This document shows, piece after piece, positions 60,183 to 64,000 of a stretch of 64,000 nucleotides of DNA. This DNA is from DUPQ01 sp964563155 (GTDB taxonomy: Bacteria > Bacillota > Clostridia > DUPQ01): contig CAZLVL010000002.1 of NCBI GenBank assembly GCA_964563155.1, positions 114,577 to 178,576 of the forward strand, given 5' to 3'. The notes under the pieces are model-generated. The model was given only the letters and a program-made list of their open reading frames with translations. It ran no database searches and was not told the origin of the DNA. The translations under genes were made by a program, and so were the position numbers. Within the stretch, counting starts at the first letter, position 1. Every line of letters begins with the position of its first letter.

Positions 60183-61505
60183 ATGACCGTACAAGACATT
60201 TGGAAAGATGCCATTTTGAATATTGAAGGAGTTATGGGTGAACTAAACTTTAAAACCTGGATTTTGCCCTTAGAACCTTACATGATCGATGGTGACAACT
60301 TTATACTCATTACCCAATCAGATTTTTCAAGAAACTACCTAGCAAACTACAAGCTCTTATTAAAAAATGCTATTTCTGATGCTGCGGCAATGGATTTAAT
60401 CCCTTTGTTTAAACTAAAAAATGAAATCAAGGAATATCAAGAATCTGATAATTTAAATTTCCCTATATATGATACGTATGTGGAGTCTCAGCTACAAGAT
60501 AAGTTTGTTTTTTCAAATTTTGTAACTGGCTCCTCAAATCAATTTGCTAGAGCAGCAGCTGAGGCGGTTGTGGATAATCCTGGATATACCTACAATCCGC
60601 TTTTTCTTTATGGAGAAAGTGGAATAGGAAAAACCCACCTTATGCACGCCATTGGAAATGCTATTGCTGATGAATTTCCTGATAAAAAAATCCTATATGT
60701 TCAAAGTGAATCTTTTACAAATGAAATGATAAATGCTATAAAAACGGCTAAAAGTAAAGAATTTAGAGAAAAATATAGGAATTTGGACGTTTTACTAATA
60801 GACGATATTCAATTTATTACAGGAAAAGAGGGAACACAAGAGGAGTTTTTCTACACCTTTGAAAAGCTTTATTCCTCTAATAAACAAATTGTAATAACCT
60901 CTGATGTTATCCCCAGTAAAATGGCAAGACTAGAAGAAAGACTAAAGACCCGTTTTCAACAGGGTCTAATGGCAGATATGCAAACTCCAGATTATGAGAC
61001 TAGAGTTGCCATACTTGAACAAAATTCTTTAAAGTCAGAGTACAATATTTCTAAAAATGTAATTGAGTTTATAGCAAAAAATATATCTTCAAATGTTAGA
61101 AACCTTCAAGGGGCTTTAAATAAGACTGTAGCTCATGCAAGAGTTTTTGGCGAAGATATAAGTATTGATCTGGCTAAAAAAGCCCTTAAAGATATGATTG
61201 ATGAAACAGCTACAAATGATATTTCTATACCAAGTATTATAGAAACAGTAGCAAAATACTATAATATAACCACAAAAGACATAATTTCTCCCACTAGAAA
61301 AAGTAATATTGCTTTTCCTAGGCAAATAGCCATGTATATCAGTAGGGTTAAGACAAATTCTTCTTTGCCTACAATTGGAAAATATTTTGCAGATAGAGAT
61401 CATACTACTGTTTTATACGCTTGTGATAAGGTAGCAGAGAAGATAAAAACAGATAAAGAACTAGAAAATGATATAAATACCTTATTAGATAAACTAAGTT
61501 ATTAA
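60183..61505 (+). CDS. dnaA: Chromosomal replication initiator protein DnaA
   Basis: A 440-residue AAA+ initiator. Domain I is at about 1-80 (FKTWILPLEP), followed by a short linker. The ATPase domain has GESGIGKTHLMHAIGN (about residue 145) and VLLIDDIQF (about 207). Domain IV carries the box-binding signature ADRDHTTVLYACDKV near residue 405. The start is ATG 60183, preceded by GAGGTAGAGAG; an in-frame TTG at 60150 lacks a site. It sits between the two DnaA-box regions of oriC and upstream of dnaN and recF. Domain II is short, so the total length is at the low end. Confidence 0.97.
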   Translation: MTVQDIWKDAILNIEGVMGELNFKTWILPLEPYMIDGDNFILITQSDFSRNYLANYKLLLKNAISDAAAMDLIPLFKLKNEIKEYQESDNLNFPIYDTYVESQLQDKFVFSNFVTGSSNQFARAAAEAVVDNPGYTYNPLFLYGESGIGKTHLMHAIGNAIADEFPDKKILYVQSESFTNEMINAIKTAKSKEFREKYRNLDVLLIDDIQFITGKEGTQEEFFYTFEKLYSSNKQIVITSDVIPSKMARLEERLKTRFQQGLMADMQTPDYETRVAILEQNSLKSEYNISKNVIEFIAKNISSNVRNLQGALNKTVAHARVFGEDISIDLAKKALKDMIDETATNDISIPSIIETVAKYYNITTKDIISPTRKSNIAFPRQIAMYISRVKTNSSLPTIGKYFADRDHTTVLYACDKVAEKIKTDKELENDINTLLDKLSY

Positions 61506-61513
61506 CAGGAAGC

Positions 61514-61674
61514 TGTGGATATGTTGATAACTTTTCTGTGAATAAGTGACTTTTTGGCAAATAAAAGACTTGTCCACTTTTTTATCCACATATACACTAT
61601 CTAAATTTTATCCTTATTTAAGCACTAAATTTAGATATTAACAAATTAACAGGCCCTACTACTACTACTACTAT
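61514..61674. other. oriC: oriC, part between dnaA and dnaN, with DnaA boxes and DnaA-trios
   Basis: DnaA boxes: TGTGGATAT (61514-61522, one mismatch), TGTTGATAA (61522-61530, one mismatch), TGTGAATAA (61537-61545) and TTATCCACA (61582-61590). After an A+T-rich stretch come AATTAACAG, the GC cluster GGCCC (61652-61656) and TACTACTACTACTACTAT (61657-61674). These repeated trinucleotides next to a GC cluster match the DnaA-trio basal unwinding element of B. subtilis, which here has five uninterrupted TAC repeats. Unwinding probably starts here. Confidence 0.88.
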
Positions 61675-61698
61675 ATAATTAAGTAAAAGGAGAGAATT

Positions 61699-62796
61699 AT
61701 GAAATTCACATGTTCTAGGAGAAATTTACAAGACGCTACAAACAGCGTAATAAAAGCGGTATCCACAAATCCAGTTATGCCAGTATTAAGTAACATCTAT
61801 TTAAAGGTAAAGGATAATCAAATTATATTAAGGGCCTATGATAACGAAATAGGTATTGAATCAACTAAAAATGCTGAGGTTTATCAAGAAGGAGAGATTT
61901 TAGTAAATGCAAGACTCTTTTCTGATATTATAAGAACTTTAGGGGATGAAGAAGTAGAAATAAATACAGAAAATAATAATTTAGTTATTTTATCAGGAAA
62001 TGCTGTTTTTAAAATAAGATGGCTACCAGTAGATTCTTTTCCACCAATTCCTGTAGTGGATAAGGGAAATAGAGTACAAATAAATAGTGAGTTTTTAAAA
62101 AACATGATAAGAAACACTCTATTTTCTGTAAGCTCTAATGAACAAAGACTTATACTTACTGGGGCCTTGTTTGAAAGCCAGGAAAACTGCTTTAAAATGG
62201 TAACTTTAGATAGTTTTAGAATGAGTATTAGAAAAGAATATATTTTAGGAAACAAAGAGGAATTTAAATTTGTTATTCCTGGAAAGACTCTTTCTGAACT
62301 TTTAAAGCTTTTAACAAAAGATGATCTGGAAATAAACATATACTATGAAAAAACCCAGGTCTTATTTGAGTTTGATAATTTAAGATATGTATCAAAACTT
62401 TTAGAAGGTGAGTATTTTAATTATTCTGCAATAATTCCCAGTGACTTTATAACAACAGTTGAATTTAATGTAGAAGCCTTTAAAGAAATTGTTGAAAGAA
62501 ATATGTTAGTTTCAGAAGCAGGGAAAAAGGCACCTATTGTTTTAAATATTAAAGATAATCTATTAACAAGCTCAACAGTAGGAGAATCAGGTAATGTAAC
62601 AGAAACCTTAGTTGTTAAAAAAGAAGGAAGAGATATAAATATTGGCTTTAATGCCAGATATCTATTAGATTCAATAAAGGCTGTTGAAGATGAAGTTGCA
62701 AAAATATGTTTTGTTGGAGAAACTAGCGCATGTATTATTACTCCTTTAAAAAGTGATGAATATCTATATTTATTATTACCTGTAAAAATTGCTTGA
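61699..62796 (+). CDS. dnaN: DNA polymerase III sliding clamp (beta subunit)
   Basis: A 365-residue ring-forming clamp with three similar domains. It starts K-F-T-C-S-R-R-N-L-Q and ends Y-L-L-L-P-V-K-I-A, close to the usual P-M-R-x-x end of the clamp. Internal PVMPVLSNIYLKV, RDINIGFNARYLLDSI and a run of charged loops fit DnaN. AAAAGGAGAG precedes the start. It follows oriC, and recF starts 14 bp after it. Confidence 0.96.
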   Translation: MKFTCSRRNLQDATNSVIKAVSTNPVMPVLSNIYLKVKDNQIILRAYDNEIGIESTKNAEVYQEGEILVNARLFSDIIRTLGDEEVEINTENNNLVILSGNAVFKIRWLPVDSFPPIPVVDKGNRVQINSEFLKNMIRNTLFSVSSNEQRLILTGALFESQENCFKMVTLDSFRMSIRKEYILGNKEEFKFVIPGKTLSELLKLLTKDDLEINIYYEKTQVLFEFDNLRYVSKLLEGEYFNYSAIIPSDFITTVEFNVEAFKEIVERNMLVSEAGKKAPIVLNIKDNLLTSSTVGESGNVTETLVVKKEGRDINIGFNARYLLDSIKAVEDEVAKICFVGETSACIITPLKSDEYLYLLLPVKIA

Positions 62797-62810
62797 TAAA
62801 AGGATGAGTA

Positions 62811-63917
62811 ATGCTTTTAGAAAAAGTACTTCTAAAAAACTTCAGAAATTATGAATACCAAGAAATTATACCTAAAAAAGGTATTAATATAGTTTATGGA
62901 AGAAATGGCCAAGGTAAAACAAATTTACTTGAAGCCATTTTTCTGTGTTCAACCGCTAGATCTCATAGGACCTCTAAAGATATTGACTTAATTAAAAATG
63001 GCCAAGATTTTTATTATATTGAAATTGAAGGAAAAAGAGATGAAGAACCCTTTTCTATATCTATACACAGTAACAAGAAAAATTCAAAAAACACTAAAAG
63101 AACCATAAAAGTAAATGATATAAATATTAAAAAAATTGGTGAACTTATGGGCATCTTTAACTGTGTTATGTTTTCACCAGAAGATTTAGACATAATTAAG
63201 GGAGGACCTGCAGAAAGAAGAAGATTTCTTGATATTTTAATTAGCCAAATAAACCCTCCCTATTTTTATAACCTACAAGAGTACTATAGAATTGTTAAAC
63301 AAAAAAATGCATATTTAAAGATTTTAAGTAATAGCAATCAAGATCCTATCCTTTTAGATGTATATAATCAAAAACAAGCAAAAGTCGGATTTTTAATAAA
63401 TAAAGAAAGACAAGCTTTTGTAAATTTATTAAGTGAAGATGTAAAAGAAATAAATGGCCAATTTACAAAGGATAAAGAAAAGCTAGAAATTAAGTATAAT
63501 AGTGAGCAAAAAGAGCTTTGTGAAAGTGAAGAAGAGTTTTATGAAGTGTTAAGTAATAATAAGAGTAAAGAAATCCGGAATCAAAGTACGATATATGGCC
63601 CACATAGAGATGATTTAGAGATATTACTTAATAATTATAATATCAGAGAATATGGATCACAAGGACAACAAAGGACAGCTGTTTTATCTTTAAAGTTTTC
63701 TGAGATTAATATAATTAAAAATAAAACCAATAAAAACCCCATAATATTACTAGATGATGCTTTGAGTGAACTAGACTTAACAAGAAAAAGAGCTCTTTTA
63801 GAAAAGATTGAAAACAATCAAACCTTTATTACCTGTACAGAAAAGAGAACCTACATGACCTTATCTGGAGATATCAATTTTTTTAATGTAAATGATGGAA
63901 TTATTAAAGGCTTTTAA
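62811..63917 (+). CDS. recF: DNA replication and repair protein RecF
   Basis: A 368-residue SMC-like ATPase that loads RecA at gaps. Walker A GRNGQGKTNLLEAIFL lies near residue 31, the signature region IREYGSQGQQRTAVLSLKF near 280, and Walker B P-I-I-L-L-D-D-A-L-S-E-L-D near 305. It begins 14 bp after dnaN; the small S4-domain gene (yaaA) that often lies between them in Firmicutes is absent. The remaining 83 bp to the window end hold no recognisable gene start. Confidence 0.96.
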   Translation: MLLEKVLLKNFRNYEYQEIIPKKGINIVYGRNGQGKTNLLEAIFLCSTARSHRTSKDIDLIKNGQDFYYIEIEGKRDEEPFSISIHSNKKNSKNTKRTIKVNDINIKKIGELMGIFNCVMFSPEDLDIIKGGPAERRRFLDILISQINPPYFYNLQEYYRIVKQKNAYLKILSNSNQDPILLDVYNQKQAKVGFLINKERQAFVNLLSEDVKEINGQFTKDKEKLEIKYNSEQKELCESEEEFYEVLSNNKSKEIRNQSTIYGPHRDDLEILLNNYNIREYGSQGQQRTAVLSLKFSEINIIKNKTNKNPIILLDDALSELDLTRKRALLEKIENNQTFITCTEKRTYMTLSGDINFFNVNDGIIKGF

Positions 63918-64000
63918 TGTATGGAACAGGTGATTGAAAATCAACATGGTAAATTGCAAAAGTAAATTCCAGTATTAATACAATAACATAAATGCAAGAT

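Noticed and set aside
61657..61674. The TAC repeats as a simple microsatellite or CRISPR-like array
   Set aside because: Position beside a GC cluster and DnaA boxes between dnaA and dnaN matches the known unwinding element; no CRISPR repeats or cas genes exist in the window.

Overview
The window is about two thirds A+T. It comes from a Gram-positive, spore-former-type anaerobe of the Bacillota (Clostridia/Tissierellia-like; genus not identifiable by eye). Supporting signs are a complete Rnf ferredoxin:NAD oxidoreductase operon, a DnaD-type replication protein, c-di-AMP receptors (DarA, BusR-like), strong AGGAGG ribosome sites, sigma-A promoters and a bipartite dnaA-dnaN origin with DnaA-trios. 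The origin lies near 60-61.7 kb. Most genes to its left are on the minus strand, as expected for the leading strand of the leftward fork.

Layout. 0-6.7 kb: an aromatic amino acid operon (tyrA 3' part, aroB, aroA, aroC, pheA, an aroE-aroK fusion, aroQ). 6.7-12.5 kb: araD, a small membrane protein, a chemoreceptor, a cytoplasmic sialidase-like protein and an AlbA_2-type regulator. 12.6-19.4 kb: an ABC ATPase/permease, a GH127 arabinofuranosidase, an SDR resembling the EF-P 5-aminopentanone reductase, a zinc-ribbon membrane protein and a PAP2 phosphatase. 19.4-28.5 kb: a DnaA-box cluster, gyrA, the rnfCDGEAB operon with an added membrane protein gene, and a lipoprotein. 28.7-36.6 kb: tRNA-Arg, a DnaD-type protein, a YhaN/YhaO-like DNA-repair pair, acpS, ispE, tdh, a GtrA protein and an HD hydrolase. 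36.6-44.9 kb: an RR-HK-copA copper operon, a PII-like/DUF1538 transporter pair, an AlkA-type glycosylase and a LysE exporter.

44.9-51.6 kb is a decayed accessory island. It has two paralogous AAA/DUF4143 ATPases, a GH78 rhamnosidase, remnants of a GNAT acetyltransferase, a methyltransferase and an AlbA_2 regulator, and several repeats. It ends at the 3' side of a tRNA-Ser gene; no integrase is visible. 51.7-59 kb: glycerol-1-phosphate dehydrogenase, a DUF819 transporter, a MATE exporter, a URO-D family protein and GTP-dependent PEP carboxykinase. 59-64 kb: darA and a BusR-like repressor, then oriC, dnaA, dnaN and recF.

The most unusual signals are regulatory. Both DUF4143 ATPase genes carry a pair of TGCAA/TTGCA palindromes upstream, and in each case the two palindrome centres are exactly 73 bp (about seven helical turns) apart although the sequences differ. 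The intact and the decayed AlbA_2 regulator genes both have TGTC-core direct repeats at 11-12 nt steps, 32-35 bp before the start. Other points of note are a GyrA with Ile at the fluoroquinolone-resistance Ser/Thr position, a cluster of four perfect DnaA boxes 40 kb from oriC, and a tandem PII-like protein paired with an internally duplicated transporter. All assignments are from reading the sequence; no database search was run.
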